Positions 7,739 through 15,598 of a DNA stretch of 19,701 bases are shown one piece after another (the first letter of the stretch is position 1; each line of letters opens with the position of its first letter). The stretch covers positions 1 through 19,701 of the forward strand of contig CAKTTC010000020.1 in NCBI GenBank assembly GCA_934613645.1. Reading direction: 5' to 3'. A program made the translations under genes and the position numbers. The DNA comes from an uncultured Opitutales bacterium. GTDB taxonomy: Bacteria > Verrucomicrobiota > Verrucomicrobiia > Opitutales > Intestinicryptomonadaceae. Below the pieces are notes generated by a model, which ran no database searches, was not told the origin of the DNA, and was given only the letters and a program-made list of their open reading frames with translations.

Positions 7739-9271
7739 ATGAACGAAATTTTAAACGAAATAAACGCCAAAATTCAGGCACTCGAAATGTCGAGCCGCCG
7801 CGCCAACGCGGGCAAAATCATAGCCCTCGCCGACGGCGTTGCGCGCTTGGACGGCTTGGGCGGGGCAATGTATAACGAAATGATAGAGTTCAAAAACGGC
7901 ATTTTCGGCATAGCCCTCAACCTCGGCGAAAACGAAGTCGGCTGCGTTCTGCTCGGCGACACTGCGGGGCTGAACGAAGGCGACGAAGGCAAAACCACGG
8001 GCAAACTGTTGAGCGTTCCCGTGGGCAAGGGGCTTCTGGGCAGAGTAGTTGACGTTCTCGGCCGCCCGCTCGACGGCAAGGGCGAAATCCGCGCCGAAGA
8101 GTTCTATCCGGTCGAAAAAATCGCCCCGGGAATCCTGCCGCGCAAATCGGTCAACCAGCCGCTGCAAACGGGCATTCTGGAGGTAGACGCAATGATTCCC
8201 GTAGGCCGCGGCCAGCGCGAACTCATTATCGGCGACCGCTGCACGGGCAAAACCTCAATCGCGCTCGACACAATCATCAATCAGGCGCGCATCAATAAAG
8301 AGGGCTTGGCTTCGGGCGACAAAGACTTCCGCCCCGTCTACTCCGTATACGTTGCAATCGGGCAGAAAAACGCAAACATTGCCCGCACAATCCAGCTGCT
8401 TGAAAAGCAGGGCGCGCTTGAATACACAATTATCGTTGCGGCGTCCGCGGCTGAAAACGCGGCAAACCTCTACATTGCCCCCTACGCGGGCTGCGCAATG
8501 GGCGAGTGGTTTATGCACAACGGCATGGACGCGCTCATCGTTTATGACGACCTTTCCAAACACGCCGCCGCCTACCGCCAAGTTTCGCTTCTGCTGAAGC
8601 GTCCCTCTGGGCGCGAAGCCTACCCCGGCGACGTTTTCTACCTGCACTCCCGCCTTCTCGAACGCGCCGCGCGCCTCGACGAAAACAACGGCGGCGGCTC
8701 GCTCACGGCTCTGCCGATTATCGAAACGCAGCAGGGCGACGTCAGCGCATACATTCCCACAAACGTAATTTCCATTACCGACGGCCAGATATTTTTGGAA
8801 ACCGACCTGTTCAATCAGGGCGTGCGTCCCGCAATATCGGTGGGTATTTCGGTATCGCGCGTTGGCTCTTCGGCGCAGATGAAGGCGTTCAAACAGGTTG
8901 CGGGCAAACTCAAAGGCGAATACGCCCAATACAAAGAACTGGCGGCATTCGCACAGTTCGGCTCCGACCTCGACGCGCGCACAAAAGCCATAATCGACAA
9001 GGGCGACCGCCTCGTGGAAATCCTCAAGCAGAACAACAACTCCCCGAAATCGGCGGCTATGGAAATAGCCATCTTGTGGGCTTTGCAAAACGGATTCTTC
9101 GACGGCATCGACGTCTCGAAAATCGCGGCGGCGGAAAGCTCGTTTGAAGATTTCTTTGCGGGCAGGGGCGCGGAAGTTCTCTCGAAGATAACCAAAGAAA
9201 AAATCATCGGCGACGACATTTCCGCAATGCTCAAAGACGTCTGCGCGCAGTGGAAAAAAACCTTCGCCTAA
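7739..9271 (+). CDS. atpA: F1Fo ATP synthase subunit alpha
   Basis: This non-catalytic nucleotide-binding subunit of F1 has 510 residues. The P-loop is GDRCTGKT (165-172), with Cys168 where nearly all alpha subunits have Gln (GDRQTGKT). Other signatures are intact: VYDDLSKHAAAYRQ, RRP-type KRPSGREAYPGDVFYLHSRLLERAAR, and the arginine finger Arg374 in SVSRVGSSAQ. An insertion of about a dozen residues after TIINQ (near 180-200) resembles that of mitochondrial-type alpha chains. The N-terminal helix (MNEILNEINAKIQ) is the presumed delta contact. A Shine-Dalgarno AGGTG precedes the ATG. Confidence 0.98.
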   Translation: MNEILNEINAKIQALEMSSRRANAGKIIALADGVARLDGLGGAMYNEMIEFKNGIFGIALNLGENEVGCVLLGDTAGLNEGDEGKTTGKLLSVPVGKGLLGRVVDVLGRPLDGKGEIRAEEFYPVEKIAPGILPRKSVNQPLQTGILEVDAMIPVGRGQRELIIGDRCTGKTSIALDTIINQARINKEGLASGDKDFRPVYSVYVAIGQKNANIARTIQLLEKQGALEYTIIVAASAAENAANLYIAPYAGCAMGEWFMHNGMDALIVYDDLSKHAAAYRQVSLLLKRPSGREAYPGDVFYLHSRLLERAARLDENNGGGSLTALPIIETQQGDVSAYIPTNVISITDGQIFLETDLFNQGVRPAISVGISVSRVGSSAQMKAFKQVAGKLKGEYAQYKELAAFAQFGSDLDARTKAIIDKGDRLVEILKQNNNSPKSAAMEIAILWALQNGFFDGIDVSKIAAAESSFEDFFAGRGAEVLSKITKEKIIGDDISAMLKDVCAQWKKTFA

Positions 9272-9289
9272 ACCAACGGAGCTTGTAGT

Positions 9290-10183
9290 ATGAAGGGAAT
9301 GCGCGAAATCCGCAACCGAATCAAGGCCGTCAAAAGCACGGGGCAAATAACCCGCGCAATGCAGCTTGTTGCGGCTTCCAAAATGAAGAAGGCGCAGCAA
9401 AACGCCGAATCGGGACGCGCCTACGCAACGCTGCTTATGGATTTAACCGAAAGCGTCGGCGCGGAAATTCTGGGCGTTGTTGCGCGCAACCTGAAACTGT
9501 CGAAAAGCGACAGGCGGCTTGTCATAGTTTTCTCTACCGACAAGGGTTTGTGCGGCGGGCTGAACACAAACATATTCAAAACCGTCTCAGAAATCAGCGG
9601 CGACGCCGAATTCATTACGGTTGGTCTGCGCGCGGCGCGGTTCGTTGCAAGAAGCGGAAGAAAGCTGCTTGCCAACTTCAAAATCAGCGACTACGTCAAG
9701 TTTTCCGAGACGCGCAAAATAGCAGAGTTTGCAATGAAAACCGCAAAGGAGGGCGGCTTCGGCTCTATCGAAGTGCTCTATCCCATATTCGTCAACACGC
9801 TGCGGCAGGAGCCCGCGCTCGTGAAAATCGCGCCCGTTGACGACTTGCAGTGGTTTATCGAACGCCTGAAAAAGTCGTATAAACTTTCCGACGTTGCAAA
9901 CCACCCCAAAGAGGACAGACGCTTCAGTTTCGAGCCTTCGCTCGACGCAATCGCGGCGGAGCTTCCGCAATTCTACATCAAACAGGCAATCCACTACATG
10001 GCGTTGGACGCCAAAGCCTCGGAACATTCCGCCCGAATGGTTGCAATGAAAAGTGCCAGCGACAACGCCAACACGCTTGTCCAAGACCTCACGCTTGAAT
10101 ACAACAAGGCGCGCCAGTCGGCAATCACTACGGAAATTCTGGAACTTGCCTCCGCCGCGCAGGCTCTCGAAAACAACAGTTAA
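9290..10183 (+). CDS. atpG: F1Fo ATP synthase subunit gamma
   Basis: The central rotor shaft, 297 residues. The N-terminal helix MREIRNRIKAVKSTGQITRA and the C-terminal helix with SDNANTLVQDLTLEYNKARQ are the two conserved ends that make the coiled-coil shaft. The STDKGLCGGLN segment (near 84-94) is the usual Rossmann-like domain motif. GGAG at 9278-9281 sets the ATG at 9290; a second ATG three codons on is less well placed. The middle domain has an extra stretch around WFIERLKKSYKLSDV, of unknown meaning. Confidence 0.96.
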   Translation: MKGMREIRNRIKAVKSTGQITRAMQLVAASKMKKAQQNAESGRAYATLLMDLTESVGAEILGVVARNLKLSKSDRRLVIVFSTDKGLCGGLNTNIFKTVSEISGDAEFITVGLRAARFVARSGRKLLANFKISDYVKFSETRKIAEFAMKTAKEGGFGSIEVLYPIFVNTLRQEPALVKIAPVDDLQWFIERLKKSYKLSDVANHPKEDRRFSFEPSLDAIAAELPQFYIKQAIHYMALDAKASEHSARMVAMKSASDNANTLVQDLTLEYNKARQSAITTEILELASAAQALENNS

Positions 10184-10198
10184 TTTAATATCAAGACA

Positions 10199-11638
10199 AT
10201 GAACCAGCAGAAAAACATCGGAACTGTAATCCAAGTAATCGGCGCGGTTGTAGACGTCAAGTTTGACGAAACCGCAATTCCAAGCATTTACAACGCCCTC
10301 GAAACGGAAGTGGAAGTGGGCGGCAAGACCGAAAAAATCGTCTTGGAAGTCCAGCAGCAGCTCGCCGATGGGGTTGTAAGAACAGTCGCCATGACCTCCA
10401 CCGAGGGGCTCAAGCGCGGCGCGCAGGCAACCGATACGGGCAGAGCAATCAGCGTTCCCGTGGGCAACGCAACGCTCGGCAGAATTTTCAACGTCTTGGG
10501 AGACCCCGTTGACGAACGCGGCGAAGTCGCCACCAGGGAGAGAATGCCCATACACCGCTCCGCTCCCGCTCTTTCCGAGCAGAGCACGCGCGCGGAAATC
10601 CTCGAAACGGGCATAAAGCCAATCGACCTTATCTGCCCGTTCCTCAAGGGCGGCAAAGTGGGCGCGTTCGGCGGCGCGGGCGTAGGCAAAACGGTCGTTA
10701 TTATGGAGCTTATCCACAACATCGCAAAGGCGCACGGCGGCTTCTCGGTATTCGCGGGCGTAGGCGAACGTTCGCGCGAAGGCAACGACCTCTACCACGA
10801 AATGATTGACTCGGGCGTTATCGACCCGAAAGACCCCGACAAGTCGAAAGTAGCCCTCGTCTACGGCCAGATGAACGAGCCGCCGGGAGCGAGAATGAGA
10901 GTAGCCCTCACAGCCCTTACAATGGCGGAATACTTCCGCGACGAACAGGCTCAGGACGTTCTGCTGTTTATCGACAACATCTTCCGTTTCTCGCAGGCGG
11001 GCAGCGAAGTCAGCGCGCTTCTGGGGCGTTCGCCCTCGGCGGTAGGCTACCAGCCCACCCTCGCGCAGGAAATGGGCGCACTGCAGGAGCGAATCACCTC
11101 AACCAAGAAGGGTTCAATCACCTCGTTCCAGGCAGTATACGTTCCCGCGGACGACCTCACCGACCCCGCTCCCGCAAACACATTCGCCCACTTGGACTCC
11201 ACAATCGTCCTCGACCGCTCCATAGCGGCGTTGGGCATATATCCCGCGATCGACCCGCTCGCCTCCACCTCCAACGCTCTCGCGCCCGACATCGTCGGCG
11301 AAGAGCACTTCAGGGTTGCGCGCGGCGTGCAGTCGGTTTTGCAGCGCTACAAAGACCTGCAGGACATCATTTCCATCTTGGGTATCGACGAACTTTCCGA
11401 CGAAGACAAGCTTGTTGTCTCGCGCGCAAGAAAAGTCCAAAAATACCTCTCCCACCCGATGTTCGTTTCGGAAGTCTTCAACGGAATACACGGCAAATAC
11501 GTTCCCGTTTCCGAAACAATCAGGGGCTTTAAGATGATTCTCGACGGCGAACTCGACCACGTAAACGAAAATGATTTCTACCTCAAAGGCACAATCGACG
11601 AAGTAATCGAGACCTACGAAAAAAACAAGGCAAAATAA
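10199..11638 (+). CDS. atpD: F1Fo ATP synthase subunit beta
   Basis: The catalytic ATP-making subunit, 479 residues. The P-loop is GGAGVGKT (158-165), the catalytic Glu190 lies in GVGERSREG, and Walker B is LLFID with Asp259. The segment SALLGRSPSAVGYQPTLAQE and the PANTFAHLDS signature follow. Every known catalytic motif is present. Length and N-terminus are typical. The leader (TTTAATATCAAGACA) has no visible Shine-Dalgarno, odd for one of the most translated genes in the operon; an AT-rich, S1-dependent start is a possible explanation. The stop codon overlaps the atpC start. Confidence 0.99.
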   Translation: MNQQKNIGTVIQVIGAVVDVKFDETAIPSIYNALETEVEVGGKTEKIVLEVQQQLADGVVRTVAMTSTEGLKRGAQATDTGRAISVPVGNATLGRIFNVLGDPVDERGEVATRERMPIHRSAPALSEQSTRAEILETGIKPIDLICPFLKGGKVGAFGGAGVGKTVVIMELIHNIAKAHGGFSVFAGVGERSREGNDLYHEMIDSGVIDPKDPDKSKVALVYGQMNEPPGARMRVALTALTMAEYFRDEQAQDVLLFIDNIFRFSQAGSEVSALLGRSPSAVGYQPTLAQEMGALQERITSTKKGSITSFQAVYVPADDLTDPAPANTFAHLDSTIVLDRSIAALGIYPAIDPLASTSNALAPDIVGEEHFRVARGVQSVLQRYKDLQDIISILGIDELSDEDKLVVSRARKVQKYLSHPMFVSEVFNGIHGKYVPVSETIRGFKMILDGELDHVNENDFYLKGTIDEVIETYEKNKAK

Positions 11639-12063
11639 TGTCGCTTTCCCTCGAAATAATAACACCCGAAGCCGTCGTCTGGAAAGGCGACAACCTTTCG
11701 ATGGTTACGCTTCCCGCTTCGGGCGGCGAAATAGGCGTCATGGCGGGGCACATTCCCCTTATAACCGCGCTTGACGAGGGTGCAGTGCTTGTTTCGTATT
11801 CCGACGGCAAACAGGAAAGCATAGCCATAGACAAAGGCTATGCCCGCTGCATGGGCGACTCCGTCTCCGTCCTCACCGAGGCCGCCATAAACGTTGCAAA
11901 ACTCACCGAAGAGGACATTCGCAAGGCAAAGGAAAACGCAATAGAAGCCGCCAAGCAGGCGCATTCGCGCGCCAACGTCGATTTCGACGAACTCGAAAAG
12001 CTCGACGCCTTCGTGCGCTTTACCGTTGCGCAGGAGCTTGCCAAAGCCAAAAAGAAAAGTTAA
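11638..12063 (+). CDS. atpC: F1Fo ATP synthase subunit epsilon
   Basis: Epsilon couples the gamma shaft to the c-ring and can inhibit ATP hydrolysis. In this 141-residue protein the N-terminal beta-sandwich (1-85) has LEIITPEAVVWKGD and the conserved GEIGVMAGHIPLITAL. The C-terminal helical hairpin (about 90-141, LTEEDIRKAKENAIEAAKQ and a Lys-rich end) is complete. The start shares one base with the atpD stop (TAATG), so translation is coupled. It is the last structural gene of the operon. Confidence 0.94.
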   Translation: MSLSLEIITPEAVVWKGDNLSMVTLPASGGEIGVMAGHIPLITALDEGAVLVSYSDGKQESIAIDKGYARCMGDSVSVLTEAAINVAKLTEEDIRKAKENAIEAAKQAHSRANVDFDELEKLDAFVRFTVAQELAKAKKKS

Positions 12064-12117
12064 AGCTTGACTACCCCTTCGTTCGAATATTCTATCTCTA
12101 CAAAAGATACGGTATAT

Positions 12118-13047
12118 ATGTTAAAGAAACTGTTTACATTTTTTTCAGCCTTCGCCGCGGCGTCCTCAACGTTCGGCTTGGGCTTTTTCGTAGGTCAGCA
12201 GGGCGAGGCTATGCCCGAAAACGGCTTCAAAATGAGCACCTGCAACTGGGGGCGCAGCCTCCACTACAAAACCGATTTATACAAAATCAAACCGGGCCCC
12301 GCCGACTGGGTCAACGCGCGCGGCGGCCAGATTTTCGAGATAGACCAAAACATATACGTTCAGGGTATAAGTTCCATTGCGTCAAAGCTCATCTACGCAA
12401 AAGGCAGGAAGATAAAAATCCGCGAAGACATTCGCCAAGAGCTTCAGACCTCAAAAATCCAGTTCGAAAACTGCACCGTTGACGTAGGCGACAACTTCCA
12501 CTTTGCATTCTGGGAAAAATCCCAACGCGGCGGAATTGCCACGCTCGAGCTTGACGACACCACAATGAACCTCGGCGGAAGCATATTCTGTCTCGTTCCC
12601 GTCCACCCCAACGTAGACTTCAAAAACCCCGCAGGGCCGTTGTTCGTCCTCTCGGGCAACTCAAAGCTCAACGTAGGCTACGGCGCGCTATTTGACTCCA
12701 TTTTCGACGAAAAGCCCGAGAATTGGAAAATCGAATTCAAGTTCATAGGCAAGAACGACCACATGCCGCAGGCGTATTTCGGAAACGAGGTAAAAGCCGA
12801 CAGGGTTCTTTTCGACATTGACGTAAGAAATCTCAAGATTTCCAAGCCGGGGGTTTATCCAATTGTAACTCTTGCCGACAAAAACTCGGCTTTCAGGAAC
12901 GCAAAGTTCATTGTAAACGGGCGTTCCTACAATCTCGGCGACTCCATCACGGTAAACGGGAAAAGTGCAAAAATCACGATGGGCGCGTCTCCTTTCGGCA
13001 AGGACTCCAAGACCGAAAACGACATACTCCTCACAATTTCCAAATAA
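12118..13047 (+). CDS. Secreted protein of unknown function
   Basis: I do not recognise this 309-residue protein. It starts with a plausible signal sequence (MLKKLFTFFSAFAAASS), followed by GQQGEAMPENG. The rest is rich in short beta-strand-like segments separated by Gly, Asn and Asp turns (for example GGIATLELDDTTMNLGGS, FVLSGNSKLNVGYGALF). This resembles extracellular beta-solenoid or autotransporter-repeat proteins of Verrucomicrobiota, but no catalytic motif shows. The C-terminus has a compact beta domain (GVYPIVTLADKNSAF, then NGRSYNLGDSITVNGKSAK). The ATG at 12118 gives the signal sequence; an upstream in-frame TTG at 12067 would bury it. It begins 54 bp after atpC and ends at a repeat cluster with terminator-like hairpins. 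It may be read through from atp or have its own promoter. Confidence 0.75.
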   Translation: MLKKLFTFFSAFAAASSTFGLGFFVGQQGEAMPENGFKMSTCNWGRSLHYKTDLYKIKPGPADWVNARGGQIFEIDQNIYVQGISSIASKLIYAKGRKIKIREDIRQELQTSKIQFENCTVDVGDNFHFAFWEKSQRGGIATLELDDTTMNLGGSIFCLVPVHPNVDFKNPAGPLFVLSGNSKLNVGYGALFDSIFDEKPENWKIEFKFIGKNDHMPQAYFGNEVKADRVLFDIDVRNLKISKPGVYPIVTLADKNSAFRNAKFIVNGRSYNLGDSITVNGKSAKITMGASPFGKDSKTENDILLTISK

Positions 13048-13051
13048 TTTT

Positions 13052-13099
13052 TATGTTGGGAAGTGGCGCAGATTGAACGAAGTTCAATACTGCTTTGTC
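13052..13099 (+). repeat. Repeat A, copy 1
   Basis: First of three copies of a 47-48 bp element that begins TATGTTGGG and ends ACTGCTTTGTC. It contains the perfect inverted repeat ATTGAAC-GAA-GTTCAAT (7-bp arms, 3-nt loop). Confidence 0.8.
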
Positions 13100-13117
13100 C
13101 TTCGCAATTTTAGCACA

Positions 13118-13155
13118 AAAGGCGATTGGCACAGCCAATGTCGCCTTTATTTTTT
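13118..13155 (+). terminator. Repeat B, copy 1: terminator-like hairpin
   Basis: GGCGATTGGC and GCCAA-TG-TCGCC form a 10-bp stem with a 2-nt bulge and loop ACA, followed by TTTATTTTTT. It is oriented to end plus-strand transcripts from the secreted-protein gene, about 70 bp past its stop. A near-identical copy lies at 13300. Confidence 0.65.
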
Positions 13156-13176
13156 CCAATCTCAAGGCATTCTTTA

Positions 13177-13224
13177 TATATTGGGAAGTGGCGCGGATTG
13201 AACTTCGTTCAATGCTGCTTTATC
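13177..13224 (+). repeat. Repeat A, copy 2
   Basis: Matches copy 1 at about 41 of 48 positions. Three of the differences come from the hairpin loop being TTC instead of GAA. The stem-loop is thus the exact reverse complement of that in copy 1, while the flanks keep the same orientation. It is followed by CTTTATCTTTTTT, so it could itself act as a weak terminator. Confidence 0.8.
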
Positions 13225-13231
13225 TTTTTTA

Positions 13232-13278
13232 TATGTTGGGCACTGAAGCGGATTGAACAAATTCAATACTGCTTTGTC
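13232..13278 (+). repeat. Repeat A, copy 3
   Basis: A 47-bp copy with the same ends (TATGTTGGG and ACTGCTTTGTC). It has a divergent stretch after the first nine bases and a decayed inverted repeat (ATTGAACAAATTCAAT). Confidence 0.75.
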
Positions 13279-13299
13279 TCTCCCATTCTAAAATTCTCG

Positions 13300-13335
13300 A
13301 AGGCGATTGGCGTAGCCAATATCGCCTTTATTTTT
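13300..13335 (+). terminator. Repeat B, copy 2: terminator-like hairpin
   Basis: Same 10-bp bulged stem as the copy at 13118, now with loop GTA and bulge TA, followed by TTTATTTTT. It ends 10 bp before the convergent surE stop. The T-run serves the plus strand only. Confidence 0.65.
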
Positions 13336-13345
13336 CCAGTATTTT

Positions 13346-14089
13346 TTACATAAAAATGCGCGAATGGCACGCGCAACCGCTTTCAAGGCACTCAAAATCG
13401 GTCAATTCACTCGACGGAAGCGGTTTTATTGCGTATTTAAATTCGAAGCTATCTCCGTTTCTTTCGTAGAGCGACGCCATTTCGGATTTAGTCGGAACAC
13501 ACTGTTTAAACGGCGTATCCGCCGCATATCTTATCGGAAAATTTACATTGCAAACGCAATGCGGTTTTGCAAATCCGCTTTCGAGGGAATCCAAAATATA
13601 TTCGGCCGATTTCTTTGAAGCCGCGCGCAAATTTTCCTCCAACGTTCCTTCGGCGGGCATTTTATGGTTCAATCTGCAGGCTTCGTAATAATTTTTTTCA
13701 AGCCTCATTGAAAGCGCGAAAGCTGGATACCCCCAGCACGCGCCTTCTGCCGCCGCCGAAAACGTTCCGCTGCTCCACAAAAGCGGAATTCCTATATTCT
13801 GCCCTATGTTTATGCCCGAAACAACCGCATCGGGTTTGCACAAATGCGCAAGTGCAATATTCACGCAGTCCGAGGGCGTTCCGTCAATAGTCTTAACCTT
13901 GAACCCCGCAACCGACACTTCCCCAAGCGTCAGTTTTCTGTGTCTTGAATACGCCCTGCCAATCCAACTTTGCTCCGTTGCGGGAACTACAACCTCCAAA
14001 TCGGCAACCGCCGACAACTCTTCCAAAAATATCGGCAAAAAGGGCGAATCCGCGCCGTCGTCGTTAGATATGAGCAGGCGCGGTCTCAT
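13346..14089 (-). CDS. surE: 5'-nucleotidase SurE
   Basis: SurE is a metal-dependent phosphatase that removes phosphate from nucleoside 5'- and 3'-monophosphates and is linked to stationary-phase survival. In this 247-residue protein the metal site is visible: N9-D10-D11-G12 at the N-terminus, S41 in PATEQSWIGRA, and N94 in SGINIGQN. GTPSDCVNIAL (70-80) and SSGTFSAAAEG (106-116) are family signatures. The C-terminal TDFECLESG is the usual SurE ending. The start lies 26 bp inside the gltD-like gene, so the two are probably translationally coupled. Confidence 0.95.
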   Translation of the reverse strand: MRPRLLISNDDGADSPFLPIFLEELSAVADLEVVVPATEQSWIGRAYSRHRKLTLGEVSVAGFKVKTIDGTPSDCVNIALAHLCKPDAVVSGINIGQNIGIPLLWSSGTFSAAAEGACWGYPAFALSMRLEKNYYEACRLNHKMPAEGTLEENLRAASKKSAEYILDSLESGFAKPHCVCNVNFPIRYAADTPFKQCVPTKSEMASLYERNGDSFEFKYAIKPLPSSELTDFECLESGCACHSRIFM

Positions 14090-15494
14090 CAGTGAGCGGT
14101 TCTCCGTTGAGATACTTCGTTATGTTTTTTGCCGCTTTTTTTGCCTGTCCCATTGCGCTTATTACAGTGAGCGCGCCCGTTACGGCGTCGCCGCCCGCAA
14201 ATACCCCGGGAACCGAAGTCTGCAGCGTTACGGGGTCGACAACAATAGTTCCCTCTTTCGCCGTATTGAGCGTCGGGCAGGTTATCGACAAAATCGGATT
14301 CGGCTTATTTCCTACAGCCACAACAATTAAATCGCACGGAATTTGGAATTCGGAATCGGGAATTCTGCGCACGCTTGCGCGCCCCGATTCGTCGGGTTCG
14401 GAAAGCTCCATTTTAACGCATTCAAGGGCTTTAACTTTGTTGTTTTCGTCAACAATCACCCTGTTTATTCCCGACAAAAATTTGAAGTCTACGCCCTCAT
14501 TTATTGCGTCTTCAATTTCGACTTTTCTTGCGGGCATTTGTTCGCGCGCGCGCCTGTAGACTACTGTCGATTTTTTCGAAAGCCGCAAAGCCACTCTTGA
14601 GGCGTCCATTGCAACGTTTCCGCCGCCGACTACAACTATGTTTTCCGCGCCTTCGCCTATCGGTCGAACGGAGGAATCCAATTTCGACAAATTGTAGTGC
14701 GCCAAAAATACGTTAGACGGCACAACGCCGTCGGCGTCGTCATTCGGAATGCCCAGCGGAAGCGGAACGCCGACTCCCGCGCCGATGAAAACGGCGTCGA
14801 AGCCCGATTTCAAAACTGCACCTACGTTGCGCGTTTTGCCGATTCTTTCGCCGAAGTTTATTTTTACGCCCAACTTTTTAATTTGGTCTACTTCGTAGAA
14901 AACAATTTCCTTGGGCAGTCTGTAGTCGGGAATTCCGTAGGTGAGAACACCCCCTGGGAGCGATTCCGCCTCGAAAATTTCCACTTCGTGACCCGCCAAC
15001 GCCAAATCCGCCGCCGCCGTTATTCCCGCAGGCCCGCAGCCTATTACCGCAACGCGCTTTCCAGTGGGCGGCTTTTTTTCGGGGAATACGTTTATGTTGT
15101 GCACGCGCGCGTAGTCGGCAACAAATCTTTCAAGCGTTCCTATCGCTACGGGTTCAAAGCGCATTCCCAAAATGCAGTTGCCTTCGCATTGTTTTTCGTG
15201 GGGGCAAACCCTTCCGCAAACGGCTGAAAGCGCGCTTTGCATTTTAAGCTTCTTTGCCGCAGTCTCGATATCCCTGTTTACTACGTCGTTGATGAAATCG
15301 GGAATCTTGATGTTTACCGGACACCCCATTATACATCTCGGCTTCGGACAGTGCAAACATCTGCTTGCTTCGTCTACCGCCATATCCAGAGACACTCCAT
15401 ACAGACAATCTCCCTCAATGGTCGTCGATTCTTTCGGGTATTTGATTCTCGGCAATCCCGAAGCTTTTAGTTTTCTCATGTTTGTTTCCGACAT
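14064..15494 (-). CDS. gltD: GltD-like NADPH-dependent oxidoreductase (glutamate synthase small subunit / NfnB family)
   Basis: A 476-residue flavoprotein. Eight N-terminal cysteines (C46, C49, C54, C58 and C93, C97, C103, C107) form the two iron-sulfur motifs of this family. The FAD site is IGCGPAGITAA (151-161) and the NADPH site is VVGGGNVAMDASR (288-300). It ends with the GVFAGGDAVTGALTVISAMGQAKKAA flavin signature. Relatives serve as the glutamate synthase beta chain, as stand-alone homotetrameric GltA-type enzymes, or as NfnB/SudA subunits of ferredoxin:NADP oxidoreductase. No large glutamate synthase or NfnA gene is adjacent, so these cannot be told apart. The opening style (LPRIKYPKES) favours the stand-alone or Nfn group. 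AGG eight bases upstream supports the ATG at 15494. Confidence 0.85.
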   Translation of the reverse strand: MSETNMRKLKASGLPRIKYPKESTTIEGDCLYGVSLDMAVDEASRCLHCPKPRCIMGCPVNIKIPDFINDVVNRDIETAAKKLKMQSALSAVCGRVCPHEKQCEGNCILGMRFEPVAIGTLERFVADYARVHNINVFPEKKPPTGKRVAVIGCGPAGITAAADLALAGHEVEIFEAESLPGGVLTYGIPDYRLPKEIVFYEVDQIKKLGVKINFGERIGKTRNVGAVLKSGFDAVFIGAGVGVPLPLGIPNDDADGVVPSNVFLAHYNLSKLDSSVRPIGEGAENIVVVGGGNVAMDASRVALRLSKKSTVVYRRAREQMPARKVEIEDAINEGVDFKFLSGINRVIVDENNKVKALECVKMELSEPDESGRASVRRIPDSEFQIPCDLIVVAVGNKPNPILSITCPTLNTAKEGTIVVDPVTLQTSVPGVFAGGDAVTGALTVISAMGQAKKAAKNITKYLNGEPLTDETAPAHI

Positions 15495-15533
15495 TTGCGT
15501 AACCTGTGTGATGTCTGATTCGAAAATTCTGTA

Positions 15534-15562
15534 AATATATTTTGCGGGGTAGTGTCATACAA
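15534..15562 (-). promoter_or_regulatory. Candidate promoter of the gltD-surE pair
   Basis: On the minus strand TTGTAT (15557-15562) lies 17 bp from TATATT (15534-15539). The -10 matches 5/6 and the -35 only 3/6. The predicted leader is about 33 nt. Confidence 0.35.
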
Positions 15563-15598
15563 ACCCGAACAAATTGCAAGTGTTTTCGGTTCGTTTGT
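15559..15598. promoter_or_regulatory. Inverted repeat overlapping the gltD -35 region
   Basis: ACAAACCCGAAC (15559-15570) and GTTCGTTTGT (15589-15598) are reverse complements apart from two extra C in the left arm. The left arm covers part of the candidate -35. It could be an operator for a dimeric regulator; no regulator gene is nearby. Confidence 0.3.

Noticed and set aside
10710..10718. Perfect DnaA-box sequence TTATCCACA
   Set aside because: It lies in conserved atpD codons (ELIHN after the P-loop), is single, and has no neighbouring boxes or AT-rich unwinding region.
12067..12117. TTG start extending the secreted protein by 17 residues
   Set aside because: It would place a polar stretch ahead of the signal peptide. 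TTGACT here may instead be a weak -35 element, but no good -10 follows at the right distance.
13052..13335. Possible CRISPR array
   Set aside because: Only three A copies with unequal gaps, an interspersed second repeat type, and no cas genes.
12965..13353. Small plus-strand frames across the repeat cluster
   Set aside because: They read through repeats A and B and look alike only because the repeats do; no ribosome sites or family features.
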